64,000 nt of DNA from Dugong dugon. Lineage: Eukaryota; Chordata; Mammalia; Sirenia; Dugongidae. The DNA is taken from NCBI GenBank assembly GCA_030035585.1, contig CM057461.1, forward strand, positions 171,379,624-171,443,623, given 5' to 3'. The notes beneath the pieces are model-generated. The model did not search any database. It was not told where the DNA came from and saw nothing but the letters and a program-made list of their open reading frames with translations. How positions within the stretch are numbered: the stretch's first letter is position 1; the number at the start of each line of letters is the position of its first letter. Positions 32,215 through 43,481 of the stretch are shown piece after piece. Both the position numbers and the translations under genes were made by a program.

Positions 32215-32372
32215 GCCCTGAGGGGCTGTTGAAACGCAGATTGCTTGGTCCCACCCCAGGGTTTCTGAGTCAGTAGGTCTGGGGTGGCGCCTGAGAATTT
32301 CATTTCTAACATGATTCCCCCGTAGTGCTGATTCTGCTGGTCAGGGGACCACGCTTTGAGAACCACTGCCAT
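32215..32372 (+). repeat. MER5A-like hAT (Charlie) transposon remnant
   Basis: 'gcagattgcttggtcccaccccagggtttctgagtcagtaggtctggggtgg…atttcatttctaac…gaccacgctttgagaaccactgcc' follows MER5A closely, including the conserved CACTG end. Confidence 0.85.
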
Positions 32373-33179
32373 AGACAAAACCTGAGAATAGTTTCCTGTT
32401 GGAAGATGGTAACAAAATCAGCTTCATCTGTCAGGAAGACATCAACAGACGCCTGACCGTCTTCAGAAAAAAATCTATTTGTTGCTCATCCATACTTTGT
32501 AAAATGTTCAGTACTCTCTTCCTGGAGAAAGAACTGAAACAACTAAAGAACAAACTTTTTCTTAAAAAATCTAAAAATATAGGACCGTCAAAGCAAATGT
32601 CTTCACGCCCTTTCGGCAGCTTTTATTATGCAGTGCAAACGACTAATAGACTCAACCATCTTCCCATTCATAGGGTTTTCCCAGTGTTCTGTTCAGTATC
32701 TCAGGCCACATAAATTGCCTGTTACCTGTGCTGAGGCTTGAGGTTTCTGGAGCTCACAGTCTTCATTGGCACTGCTGCTTGAAGAGAAACACTGTCAACC
32801 CACACTTCAGTAAGCCAGCAGGCCAAAGAAACCTGTTTCTCTCAGTATTCCAATCTGAGGAGGTTTTCTATTGTGAAATCTTTTTATCACTTGGCGTGCT
32901 TTCATGGATCATCTGAATGTCTGCTGAAGATAGTAATTTTTAATCTAATTAGAAAATTGGTTAGCTCTTAGAGTGAGTGCTTCACTATAAATAAGTACCA
33001 ACACTTATTTTTGAAACCCAAGTATTATTGCAACTCCTGTTATTGTCATACGTGTACTTTATTCAAACTTTTCTGATTTTCTCCCTGTTTAGTTTTATTT
33101 ACATTAACTAACAGGGAAAACAGAATGCATCTCAATAAAACCAAGGCCAAATCAGTAGTCCGTGAGGTGACGCCATGTG
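32373..33179. other. Unassigned sequence
   Basis: A plus-strand frame at 32399-32713 lacks start context and recognisable domains. Nothing else seen. Confidence 0.4.
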
Positions 33180-33316
33180 TTTCAGAGTAGAACTGTGTTC
33201 CATAGGGTTTTCTATGACTGTGATCATTTGAAAGTAGATTGCCAGGGCTTTCTTCTGAGACACCTGGAGGTGGATTTCAACCACCAACCTTTCAGAGCAT
33301 TTAACTGTTTGCATCA
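33180..33316 (-). mobile_element. AfroSINE, old long variant, fragment
   Basis: Antisense and diverged: 'cagagtagaactgtgttccatagggttttctatgactgtgatc…gattgccagggc…ccaaccttt'. The head is lost. Confidence 0.75.
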
Positions 33317-33324
33317 CCTGTTGT

Positions 33325-33501
33325 TATTGTTGTATGCCATCAAGTTGATTCTGACCCATAGAAACCCTATGTGACAGAGTAGCACTGCCCCATAGGGTTT
33401 TCTAGGCTATAATCTGCATGTGAGTAGATTGCCAGGTCTTTTCTTCCACCAACCTTTTGGTTAGCAGTTGTGTGCTTAACTATTGCACCTCAGGGCTTCT
33501 T
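33325..33501 (-). mobile_element. AfroSINE, long variant
   Basis: It follows the previous copy after ~8 bp in the same orientation, from 'gttgtatgccatcaagttgattc' to 'ctcagggcttc'. Confidence 0.88.
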
Positions 33502-33963
33502 TGTACTCTGTAGGGACTCCAGTAAATACCCATTAATCTGATTTGCTCTCTACTTCAGGTGGAGGGAAGAAATATTCTAAATATATTTTGATTTCTGCAC
33601 TTGTTTTTGTCCTATATGCACTTGCTGCCTTGGATAACACTGCTTGCACATGCTTTTGCCTGTGATGAAACTGGTGCATCTCCATATCAAGGCAGATCCA
33701 AACTTTACCGATCTTTCTCCTGTGGTCAAAAGGCATTTTTAAAGGAAACATTTTATCTTTGGGTTAATTTATAAAAGAGATAAAGATCTTTTAAATTTTG
33801 TAGTCATAAAGGAGAAAAGAGTAAAAAAAAGAAAAAAAAAGAAGAGGGGAAGAAAGGTTTCCATTATGTGAAAACTCAAGACAACTCTTCTGTGTATTAC
33901 TCACCAAAATTTATCCCTTTCAATCATTCTCTTATTTTTTCCACTTTAACATTTTAATAGCAT
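33502..33963. other. Unassigned; purine-rich tract
   Basis: An A/G-rich run (aaaaaaaagaaaaaaaaagaagagg) lies at 33825-33860. Otherwise unassigned. Confidence 0.4.
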
Positions 33964-34025
33964 TCTATAGGGTTGCTATGAGTTGGAATCGACTCAACGG
34001 CAACAGGTTTGGTTTTCTTTTTTTT
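33964..34025 (+). mobile_element. AfroSINE 3' end fragment
   Basis: Only the RTE-like tail: 'ctatagggttgctatgagttgg', 'cgactcaacggcaacaggtttgg' and T's. It is a severely 5'-truncated insertion. Confidence 0.88.
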
Positions 34026-34510
34026 GTATTTTAACGATCACAGTGAAAGAAAGCTTATAAAGAACACTATTGCAATTAAAAAAAAAAAAAATACAGACCC
34101 AAAGAATAAAAATAGTTTCCAAATGTTTTAAAGTGCACTAGTCGACCAAAATGGTTTTACACGTACTGCTGTGGGGTGAAGCAGTATCAGGAGGTCTTGG
34201 ACACTGAGACAAATACATTTATGTGACCGACCACATTTTCTGTGTAGAAAATCTTAAAGTCCTAGAAAATTTTTACAAACCAGGAAATTTTGTTGAAACT
34301 CTTTGAACTCCACTGGTATAATAGTAACATTTTTCAAAGAGTAATTTTGTTCATGTTTCTTATTAATTCCGGCCACATGACTCATAGACAAAGATGACCA
34401 ATTCTCTGATGTACAGATGAGATGAAAGGAGACAGTGTTTTGCTGCCTTAAACATCAGTGACTGGTACTTTGGGGGAGTTGGCTTTCCATCTTCTAAAAT
34501 CTATTCATTC
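34026..34510 (-). other. Repeat-free stretch, possible 3' UTR of the candidate exon
   Basis: No transposon recognised except an A-run at 34078-34091. No canonical AATAAA was placed on the minus strand. The assignment rests only on adjacency to the candidate exon. Confidence 0.25.
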
Positions 34511-34615
34511 TCAAATGTTGGTGTAGCGCTGAGGTTCTGAGCTACCCGCCATGTCTAAAATGAACTCCAACAACCTAGCTAGCATAGGGCGAGTTTTCTC
34601 AAGATCATGTCTTGC
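34511..34615 (-). CDS. Candidate terminal coding exon of an unidentified gene
   Basis: On the minus strand, a strong acceptor (a pyrimidine run, tttcttttctttttccag) ends at 34616. An open frame of 34 codons from 34615 follows, starting ARHDLEKTRPMLARLLEFIL, continuing DMAGSSEPQR and ending YTNI before a TGA at 34511-34513. Three CpGs are retained (actcgccc, atggcggg, cagcgc). Charge is balanced and the segment looks helical. The ~500 bp downstream (34026-34510) is repeat-free and could be 3' UTR. No upstream exon was recognised in the window, and I cannot name the protein. It assumes phase 0 at the acceptor. Confidence 0.45.
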   Translation of the reverse strand, partial: ARHDLEKTRPMLARLLEFILDMAGSSEPQRYTNI

Positions 34616-34617
34616 CT

Positions 34618-36039
34618 GGAAAAAGAAAAGAAAGTTTTATTAATTACTCCTTGGTTTACAGATATATTTTATAAAAAGCAGAAAATAAAGTGATACAGAG
34701 AGAAAAACATTCGTCACATCTGATTTTGAATTTTGTTAAATGCCTGGATATTTTTTGCCACAGGGATGGTTCCATGAACTGAGTTTTAAAAACCTTGACC
34801 TTGAACGTGTTGCCTCAAGTCCTTTCTCTCGTCTTTCTGCACACCCTTTCCTCTCTCTAACCCACTGACCTCACAGGCCGATGTGAGCGGCCCTGGCGTC
34901 TGCCTCTGTGATTTTTAGAGCGGGGTTTTCTAGATTCCTCCCAGTTTCTGGGTTACTCTCCATCAATAGCTGTAGGAATGCTGCAGGCATTTAAGAGACT
35001 TTTGATTGTGACTTACACAAAACAGGATCCTCTTTCCTGATCACTGGGATCATTTGTCTTCATGGATTTGAGAAGAATTGACTGTGGTTGATGCCCTGGA
35101 AGAACTTTCATCCTTTTCAAAAGAATAAGAGACTAAAACAAACTAAAACAGCCCAGTTATAATCATCTTCCACTCTTCCTGCAACAATCATCCTTGCGTC
35201 TTCTTGAGCCTAGAAGGGGAATGACCTACATTGACCCTAATCTGGACTGTCAGCCACAAAGCTCACAGGCTATGTGAAAAACTGTGTCATATTATTTCAA
35301 TGTAGGCATATGCTAGAAATATTTTTGTCAAAAAAGTGATCTGTTTTCTACCTCCTCTGTCCACCATGAAATAAAAATGACATGATGTTTACTCCCTAAA
35401 ATAATGAGCACAATCCAAGGAAAGCAAATGAAATCACACACCGTTCTAGCAGTTACTCTATTGCTGTTTTGTTTTGTGCTTTTGATATGTTGTTTTGAGA
35501 AAGCTCCTGAGGACCTTCCTGGGATGGCTTTGCCTCTCCTAGAAAAGTTGTCCAGTAAGAATTGATGGGTTGTTTTTTTTTTTTTTTTTTCACTGAAAGA
35601 AGCTCCAAAGGGCAATAATTTAATTTAAACTGACATTGTCTAACATATATTAGAAAATGGTTCAGTTTTCAGCTTTGGGCTTATTCTAAAGAAGTTGCTC
35701 ATTATGTCATCTTATTATTTCAGTTTTAGAAAGCAAACTACCTTCATTGTCACAATCAAATATATAAGTTCTGTTAGATAAATCACTGATTTGGTTCGTT
35801 AAATTGCCAGTACTGGGAGCCCTTAGGACTGAAGGCGTTCCGTAGCTACTCACAGCATTCACCTTGTTCATCAGCATATGTCCTCATAATATGTATTTCC
35901 TCCCTAAGAGAGATTTAAAAAAAAAAAAAAAAGCTGCGTTCAGGGCAATTGGATGTGGTAAGCCAAATAAATAAGTAACTTTCAGAAACGTGGCTGTAAT
36001 TTTTTTTTAAATGGTACTGGGATTGCTCCCCTCCCCCAC
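34618..36039. other. Unassigned, largely repeat-poor sequence
   Basis: T-run at 35573-35590 and A-run at 35918-35932. No AfroSINE or RTE, which is unusual over 1.4 kb here. If the exon at 34511 is real, this is intron. Confidence 0.4.
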
Positions 36040-36560
36040 CCAGATTTAGTGATTGTAATTTACATGTGGTAAAATCTGCCAACTTTAAGTATACAGTTTA
36101 ACGATTTTAGTAATTGTATACCGGCACAGTAATTAAGCGCTTGGCTGCTACCCAAAAGGTTGACCGTCAAACCCACCAGTTGCTCCTCGGGAGAAAGATG
36201 TGGCAGTTTGCTTCAGTAAAGATTTACAGCCTTGGAGACCATCTGGGGCAGTTCTACTCCGTCCTGTAGGGTCACTATGAGTCAGAATCAACTGGGCCAC
36301 AATGGGTTTGGTTTTGGTTTTACACTGTTGTTTAAAAACTTTGACCACAATCTAGATTTAGAACAGTTCCATCACCCTAGAAAGTTTTCTTGTATCCCTT
36401 TGCAATGAATCTCCTCCCATGATTCCTGACCCCAGGCAACCATTATTGCTTTCTGTCACTCAACTATAGTTTTGCCTTTTAAGAAACTCATATAAATGGA
36501 ATGATATGTAGTCTTTTGTGTTTGACTTCTTTAACTTAACAAAATAGCAAATGAGAGGTT
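36040..36560 (-). repeat. L1 3' region fragment, split by an AfroSINE
   Basis: 'ttacatgtggtaaaatctgccaactttaagtatacagtttaacg', then after the SINE 'gaacagttccatcaccctagaaag', 'ccaggcaaccattattgctttctgtc' and 'ataaatggaatgatatg' follow an antisense L1 3' segment. Confidence 0.65.
36121..36322 (+). mobile_element. AfroSINE, long variant, head-truncated
   Basis: Sense: 'cagtaattaagcgcttggctgctacccaaaagg', the long-variant block 'ggcagtttgcttcagtaaagatttacagcc', then 'cactatgagtcagaatcaac' and 'aatgggtttgg'. The first ~10 bases of the head are changed (ccggc). Confidence 0.92.
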
Positions 36561-36599
36561 CTGATCTCAAAAAACCCACGGTCTGTATCATTTAGGAAA

Positions 36600-36900
36600 T
36601 GTTATAATGCAAGTAAATGAAAATGAACTCAAAGTGGCTTAAGAAATAAGGAAATGTATTGACTCGTGATTGCAAAGTCTAGAGGAGAAGCGGGCTTTAG
36701 AGTGGCTCGATGCGGTGGCTCAGCAAAGTCACCAAGACTCTTGGAATTGTTTGTTTTTCTTTTCTCTCCACTTCCTCACTGTCAGCTTTATTGTAAGGAT
36801 GTCTTTCCTTCTGGACCTAGGATTTCTGCTTACAACTCCCAGAGCTACCTGCTTCCTCCTTTTCTCCCAAACTGTTGAACAAAGACCTGAGTTTCATCTT
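36600..36900 (+). repeat. Ancient interspersed repeat, second copy
   Basis: Same family as 18060-18560 ('ggcttaagaaataaggaaatgtattgactcgtg…aagtctagagg…ctttagagtggctcgatg…gctcagc'). Class uncertain. Confidence 0.4.
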
Positions 36901-37545
36901 ATGGTCTAGTTTGGTTCATATGCCCAACTAGTGTGGCAAAGAGGATGGGAATATGCTACTTGTCTTACACCTGACAAAGCTCGCACCTGAAATTCTGAAT
37001 GGAGACAATCTCAGCCAAATATCGTGAATGTTCCATGATCGGGGAGGGTTGAGTCCTTAAAGGAAAATCTGGGTCCTATAAGAAAAAAGGGAGATTGATG
37101 TTGGGACTGGGTTGGCAACTAAAAAAATGTCTACTATATAGTCCCAGTTGAGAATAGTAGTCATGTACACAAAGAACTCCAATACAAGGCAGCGTAGTAA
37201 GTGGTCTAAAGACAGAGGATATATATGAGAAGGGTCCACATTTAAATAGGACTATATTGCTTGGATTTCTTTAATGGAAGCTCCCATGCCGTCTGGGTTA
37301 TTTGTTCAGTGTTTTCCTACTGTTAAAAGACAATTTTCAAAATCATGAATTTTGTACGGATATGAAAATAAACATGTTAAAGATTTTATTTAGCTCATTA
37401 ATGACAACCAGTTCAAAGGAGACATCCAAAAACCACAAACTTATTTAGAGTGAAGAAATGTTGAAGTGAATGTGCAAATGAATGCAAAACCAGCTAGGGA
37501 AGTCTACTGAACCTCTACTGGATAAGACAGAATTTGCGTGTCTAT
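36901..37545. other. Unassigned sequence
   Basis: Nothing recognised. Confidence 0.4.
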
Positions 37546-37706
37546 GTTGTTGTTGTTATTAGGTGCCCTTGAGTTGGTTTCCACTCATAGTGACTCTATA
37601 GGACAGGGTAGAACTGCCCTATAGAGTTTCCAAGGAGCAGCTGGTGAATTTGAACTGCTGACCTTTTGGTTAGCAGCCGAGCTCAAACCACTACATCACC
37701 AGGGCA
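37546..37706 (-). mobile_element. AfroSINE
   Basis: Antisense from 'gttgttgttattaggtgcccttgag' (an unusually RTE-like 3' end) to 'catcaccagggc'. The head is slightly truncated. Confidence 0.92.
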
Positions 37707-37737
37707 TGTCTTAATTTCAAGTATTATTTTGCATAGC

Positions 37738-37795
37738 TGTTGCTATGAGTTGGAATCAACTCATGGCAATGGGTTTAGTTTACTTTGTTTGTTTT
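37738..37795 (+). mobile_element. AfroSINE 3' end fragment
   Basis: 'tgttgctatgagttggaatcaactcatggcaatgggtttag' only. It faces the previous copy tail-out and precedes a full copy by ~20 bp. Confidence 0.85.
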
Positions 37796-37816
37796 TTGTA
37801 CCAGTGATGCCGATTT

Positions 37817-37981
37817 GGAGCCCTGATGGCGCAGTGGTTAAGAGCTCAGCTGCTAACCAAAAGGTTGTCAGAATCCACCACCCACTCTTCGGAAACCCTA
37901 TGAAGCAGTTCTACGTTATCCTACAGGGTCGCTATGAGTTGAAATCAACTCAGCGGCAACGGGTGTTTTTTTTTTTTTTTA
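37817..37981 (+). mobile_element. AfroSINE, full length
   Basis: Sense: GGAGCCCTGATGGCGCAGTGG through 'ggtcgctatgagttgaaatcaactcagcggcaacggg' and a 15-base T tract. It opposes the antisense copy at 37546, so a transcript across both could fold back. Confidence 0.94.
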
Positions 37982-38528
37982 ATTGACAATTTACAGAGGT
38001 GTCAGATAACTCCCATAGAATCATAGATAAAGCAGAAGGATGAGCTATAGACGAAAGTACGGTTTTCTACGGAAGCACACATTTCCATACGCTACAGCGT
38101 GACTGTAACTATACCTCGAATATCCTAGTTTAAAAAACAATCCATCAACTTTCTTAGAAGTGTATGGTATATACTCAATATGTCTTTTTCTCCCAATCAT
38201 GGATGTAAATATTAAGGTAAGCATTTATTACAAGATGAGAGATTTTTTTTTTTCCTCCTGGAAGACAAGGTCATTTATATTTATAATAAAATAATTAATG
38301 TTATAAATCTATTTTTTGTGTCCTTTTATATCTCTTTGCTGACTTCTTCCCACCTCAGGGTTTGTAGCAAGTAGGTTAGTAATAGGTCCTTCATTCAGCT
38401 TATTAGTTTGTTAGCTACATGTCCCAGTGAAGATAAGCTGTTCATTGAATACAAGGCACCAAGACAACACAGCAGCCTGAATTAAATCAGGATGTTCATT
38501 GGTGGCGAAATTACCAAACCAAAAAAAC
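37982..38528. other. Unassigned sequence
   Basis: Nothing recognised apart from a T-run at ~38248. Confidence 0.4.
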
Positions 38529-38732
38529 TGAGACCCATTGCCATAGAGTTGATTCCAACTCATGGTGACCTTGTGTGTATCAAAGAATTGGGCTCCATAG
38601 GGTTTTCCAGGCTGTGACTTTTCAGAAGCAGGTAGCCAGGTCTTCCTTTTGCAGAGCCTCTGAGTGGGTTTGAACCACTAAACACTTTTTAGTAGTGGAG
38701 CGCTTAACTGTGTACTCTACCTAGGGACTCTG
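38529..38732 (-). mobile_element. AfroSINE, old long variant
   Basis: Antisense and diverged: 'gacccattgccatagagttgattcc…caaagaattgggctccatagggttttccaggctgtgac…gtgggtttgaaccac…cctagggactc'. The 'gtgtgtatcaaagaa' segment marks a distinct older subfamily, also seen at 52982. Confidence 0.85.
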
Positions 38733-38847
38733 GTGAAATGACCGGACTGGTATATTTTGAAATTTAAATACAGAAAATAAAAAGTCACAAATATAAAGAT
38801 TTAAGAGTTTCACCACAAGCTTGATGTTAAATCAATGGAATTAAAAA

Positions 38848-39032
38848 CCAAAACCAGTTGTTGTCGAGTTGATTTCAACTCATAGTGACTCCATAGGTAT
38901 GAGTAGAGTTTTCCATGGCTGATTTTTTTGGAAGTAGATTGCCAAGCCTTTCTTCCCAGATTCCTGTGTGTGGACTGTAACCTCCAAACTTCCATTTAGC
39001 AGTCAAGGTGTTAACCATTTGCACCACCCATG
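38848..39032 (-). mobile_element. AfroSINE, old long variant
   Basis: Antisense: 'aaaaccagttgttgtcgagttgatttc' to 'gcaccacccatgaac'. Strongly diverged. Confidence 0.82.
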
Positions 39033-39043
39033 AACTGTTCTAG

Positions 39044-39086
39044 AGACTTCATTAAGTTTCTTTTTTTTTTAGACTTCATTAAGTTT
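39044..39086. repeat. Poly(T)-only insertion between 16-bp direct repeats
   Basis: agacttcattaagttt occurs exactly at 39044-39059 and 39071-39086, separated only by c plus ten T's. This is the footprint of a LINE-type insertion of little more than a poly(A) tail. Confidence 0.85.
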
Positions 39087-41254
39087 TGAAATAGGAGTGT
39101 TTAATGAAACCAAAAGAAGTAGAGTCGAAACAAAGTTAAAAAATGTTAGCTAATTGTACTGCAGGAGGATGGTTATTAGGGACTCTAAGGAAGTTCTGTC
39201 TCTGGAGAAGCCCCATGGGAGAAAGAACATTCCCCCAGTTCAGCTCCCTTGGAAGTATCTTTCTTGACGGCTTGGCTGCAAAGAGGTTCCTAGCCTATTT
39301 GCCACTGCACAGGGAGAGACGCTTTGTCAGAGTGGATGTGCCTTTCTTTGCTTCTGTCTTCATGATCTCTGGAGAAAAGAACAGAAATGTGTTGTGTTTC
39401 TCAAGAATGGGGGAAACAAAAATGAACCTTCTAATTAAACAAACAAATTAGGAAGTGTGAATCGTTCTCTCCAAAGAGAACAATGCTTTTTAAAATTTGC
39501 CTTTGCTGAAGAAACAAGAGAGAAGGCTTGCTTTCTATTTTTCAAGGTGCAAAGCCCTTCCATACCCAAAGATTCAGACTTAAAGGAAAAATGCAAGAAA
39601 GAACCTGATGTTTGCTTGAGCTTAGCTGGGGCGACTTATGCAAGCTAAACATAAACTCCAGGTAAAGGGGATTCTGAACAGATATCCCAATTACGATTTT
39701 ATTTTCTCTTTTTCCAGACTTAGACTTTGTGAATGTTAATGTTTCCTTCTAAATTAAGCTTTTGTGTTCTCCCAACTGCAGTTTCAATTGAAATGGAACT
39801 CCTGCTGTACTTTGTGTTTCACTAACCCAAAGAGAGGCCCAGGAAATGGAAAGATCAATAATCAGTCCTTTTCATGAGCCACTGTTTCTAGAAATTTCCC
39901 TCAAAAGTCAGCCCACACTGTTGGAAACAAAAGTACTCGTAACTCCAGAAATATGTGTGTGTGTGTTTTCTTTTCTTTTTACACATTGCTGTAAATTTCT
40001 CCAATTGGTTGGAAAGTAATCACAAAATATACTTTCACACTGTTACATTTAATGTTCTAAACCGTTTTCCTGTGGCAAATATTCTACAAATCCTCCTACA
40101 CCACAACCAACTCCAATTATTCTGCAGGGTGCCAAAGATGCTGAAGAGTGGATCAGCTCAGAATGTCTTGGCTGTTCATTTGCCTTCTGAGTTGGAAACA
40201 GTGGTTACCCTGGCTGTAGCATAGGATAAGTCAATATATTTTACCCAAAGTTGCTCCTTACGTTTTTACACAGACGCGTGCTTTTGCATCTGTAATTCAA
40301 CTCAGGTTACATTTTTAAAGGTCATTGTCACTAGATAAAATAAGTGAAATAGAAGAATTAGAAGAATGAAGATATACATATATATTTTTTCTCTCCAATG
40401 AAAAAAGTCCATCTATTTATATTTTTGACTGGCTTGAATAACTGTTTTAGTTGTGTGCTTTATGTGTTTTAATATGAAGTTTTGCATTCAATGTTTCAAG
40501 GCACAGGCTTTGAGACTGAAAAGGGATACATAGTTTGAAACAATGAATAAGAAGCAATGATCATCAATTACCTTAAGAAAATGATCACTTGTGTGCTTTA
40601 ATGAACTCAAGTTTCTTTTGACTGGGTGTTATAACACTTGGCTTTCAGAGGAGGAAGAAGAAAGCCATTATGATATCCCAATGTACTTGGGAAATTTGGA
40701 AAAAGCCAATTAAACAAAAGCTTTCATTTCAACTGAGACACGTGCTTACGTTTAACTTTTTGCAGATTGTCTTGGGATCAGGAAGCATGTGGGAACTTTA
40801 TTTACTTGAATTATTCCTTCTATTCCTTTTATAAAGCAAGCAAGGTTTTCCTACACAGACTACATGTTGAGAATTAAGTATAATCTTCTACTCTATCACG
40901 TTTCCAAGAAAAATTGCTGCTAAAATAGAGATATTTCCTCTAACCAATGTTATTGCAAGAGTAATTCATTCACACACACACACACTCCTCAACTGTATAT
41001 ATACATTTTACAGTAATTTCCTATCTTAAGGCACGATATATACTTTACCAGATGGCAGTCTCTAGGATTTGTCTCTGAAAATAGAATTTTTTAAAAATTT
41101 GTTTTGATATTTAATATAGTTGGGAAGTGGGACTTTCACTAATCAAATATTCTGGTTTGTAGGACGTGATCACGATGCCATATAAAATAAAACCTGTCAA
41201 TTACAGTTTATTCTCTCAGACTGTCTCCTTTCTCCAAGGGCTTTTCCAGGGCTC
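39087..41254. other. Unassigned, repeat-poor sequence
   Basis: More than 2 kb without a recognised transposon. A (CA)8 tract lies near 40971. Possible splice-like frames on the minus strand at ~39290-39364 and the plus strand at ~40130-40222 were considered and not accepted. Confidence 0.4.
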
Positions 41255-41266
41255 TAGACTAAAATT

Positions 41267-41420
41267 GGAGCTCTGGTGGCATAGTGGTTAAGAGTTTGGC
41301 CGCTAACCAAAAGGTTGGCAGTTCAAATCCACCAGGCGCTTCTTGGAAACCCTATGGGGCAGTTCTACTCTGTCCTATAGGGTCACTATGAGTCAGAATT
41401 GACTCTATGGCAACAGGTAG
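41267..41420 (+). mobile_element. AfroSINE, full length
   Basis: Sense: GGAGCTCTGGTGGCATAGTGG to 'ctctatggcaacaggtag'. Target duplication tagactaaaatt (41255-41266) and tagactcaaatt (41421-41432), 11/12. Confidence 0.95.
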
Positions 41421-41432
41421 TAGACTCAAATT

Positions 41433-41894
41433 TGTACTTAACTTTGAATTTTCATTTTTCCTCTAGTTTATTGACATGTCATCACTCTTTATCTGTAATA
41501 GTCTTGGATTAATGTCTTTTTTCTTTATTTCACTGCAATAATCCCTTTGTACTTGAAATAGTTCATGTATGCTGGCTTCCCTACTTCTTCCCCTCTGATA
41601 CTCTATTGCAATCCTTTCTCCCTGTCAAATAAAATTAAAAGCCATGCCATAGGTTTTGGGACAATTCACTTAACTGTCCTTTGTATTCCGAATTGTGTAT
41701 TGGACTGACATACCCTCATGACATTTTGGTCTTGTGCCAGTATGATTCCATGTGCAATGAGAATAACTTGATGCAAAAAGACCTTTCTGACAGGAATAGA
41801 GTCAATAAAATGTGACTTTTGTGAACCAAAAACCACGGGCCGGGACCAGACAGGATGCTGCACATATCAGAGGAAGCAGTAGTGAGAGATAATG
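41433..41894. other. Unassigned sequence
   Basis: Nothing recognised. Confidence 0.4.
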
Positions 41895-42010
41895 TGATCT
41901 TGAATAAGGTAGTAAACCTCATAGGTTGCTGGGAAGATTAAATGGAGTAATACATGTTAAACACTGAGAACCGTGCTGGCTTATAGAAAGCACTGATAAT
42001 GGTAAGTTAA
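41895..42010 (+). repeat. MIR 3' half
   Basis: 'cataggttgctgggaagattaaatggagtaatacatg…aaccgtgctggcttatagaaagcactgataatgg'. Confidence 0.7.
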
Positions 42011-42190
42011 CATTTTTATCCTCTTTTACTGCCAAGGGAATTGAGGCACAGAGATAGATATATGTATATTGTCTTTATTTCTCTTTGCCATGATATTGTA
42101 GATCCTTTGATACGTAAGTTTCCCCTCCCTTTTTATTTTTTATATTTTTAGCAAAATCCCTATCCCCTTTTCTCATCCATCACTGCCCTA

Positions 42191-42371
42191 AAAAAAAAAA
42201 AAAAACAAAAAACAAAAAACAAACCCGTTGCCGTTGAGTCAATTCTGACTCATAGCGACCCTATAGGACAGAATAGAACTGCCCCACAGAGTTTCCAAGG
42301 AGCGCCTGGTAGATTTGAACTGCTGACCTTTTGGTTAATAGCACTTAACTACTACACCACGAGGGTTTCCC
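42191..42371 (-). mobile_element. AfroSINE nested in L1
   Basis: A-rich tail (aaaaacaaaaaacaaac), then ccgttgccgttgagtcaattc to 'cgagggtttcc'. Exact 10-bp target duplication cactgcccta at 42181-42190 and 42372-42381. Confidence 0.95.
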
Positions 42372-42879
42372 CACTGCCCTAGTGCCTGGCAATTACCAAC
42401 CTGCATTCTGTTTCTATGGATTTATCTATTTTAGATATTTCCTATAAATGGAATCATGCAATAAGTGACCTTTTGTCTTGGCTTCTTTCACTTAGCATAA
42501 TGTTTTGGAGGCTCATCCGTATTGTAATAGGTATCAGCACTTCATTCCTTTTCATGGCGGGATCATATTCTATTGTATGTATATCCATTTATCCCTCTGA
42601 TGGACTTTAGGGCTATTTCTACCTTTTGGCTACTGTGAATAGTGCTGCTATGAATATGCACGTTCATGTACTTGTCTGAGTACCTGTTTTGAATTCTCTT
42701 GGGTATATACCTAGGAGTGGAATTGCTGAGTAAACGAATAATTTTCTTCTATAAGGATCAGCACAAAACTGGTTCCTATGAGGCAGAGGTTAAAGATGTC
42801 CCAAATGGCCAACTTTTCCAAGCTGCTGTACCACTCCATCATCTCTAACATCAACCATTCTTTCTCCCCTCAGTAGTCT

Positions 42880-43481
42880 CCTTCCTGCCTTTGGGTTCCC
42901 TAATTTGCTGCCACCTCTCACAGAACTCATGAACCATATAAAGGAAATGGCTCACGTAGTTGTGGAGGCTGGCAAGTCACAAGTTTTCAGGTCAGGAGTG
43001 GAGTAGGCTTCTCCTGACCCACGTGGCTGCAGGAGCTGATGAACCCAAACTGGCAGTTCAGACCACAGGCTGTGGGCTCACAAGGCTGAGGAAGCTGGCA
43101 AATCAGAGCGCATGACAGGCCACTTGCCCAAGGGGCTGTGAAGGCTGGTGAATCCCAGAATCAGCAGGTTAGACAGCAGGCCTCTGAGGAGGTCAGTCGA
43201 TCATGAACAGGGCATGGGATCCAGATACAGAAAGAGAGCCTTGCCAAGACACACACATATATCTCAGATGCAGGCCACACCCTAGGGAAGGACATAACTT
43301 TAGTAAGGGTGGGGCTTGAGTCACACCCTTCCTGCAAGGCTGCGATCCAAGGCACACCTTATATCAATCCTGCCTCATCAACTTGTAGAGGTCGGGATCC
43401 ATAACACATAAAATGGAGGACAACCACACAATACTGGGAATCATGGCCTAGCCAAGTTGACACATAACCCCAGCCATCACA
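42880..43481 (-). mobile_element. Solo LTR, family B-like (class III), inserted in L1
   Basis: Read on the minus strand it starts TGTGATGGCTGGGG and continues 'ttatgtgtcaacttggctaggccatgattcccag'. This identifies the 5' end at 43481. The body contains 'cagttgtggaggctggcaagtc', an ERVL/MLT2-like phrase. The 3' end near 42880 is uncertain, and no clean target duplication was found. Confidence 0.6.

Noticed and set aside
39290-39364. Minus-strand exon after ctgttcttttctccag, reading KTEAKKGTSTLTKRLSLCSG then stop
   Set aside because: The acceptor is plausible, but the frame is short and has no recognised homologue. One such match per few kb is expected by chance.
40130-40222. Plus-strand exon after 'ccaattattctgcag'
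   Set aside because: Two frames are open for ~20-30 codons, there is no good donor or poly(A) context and no retained CpG. Not distinguishable from chance.
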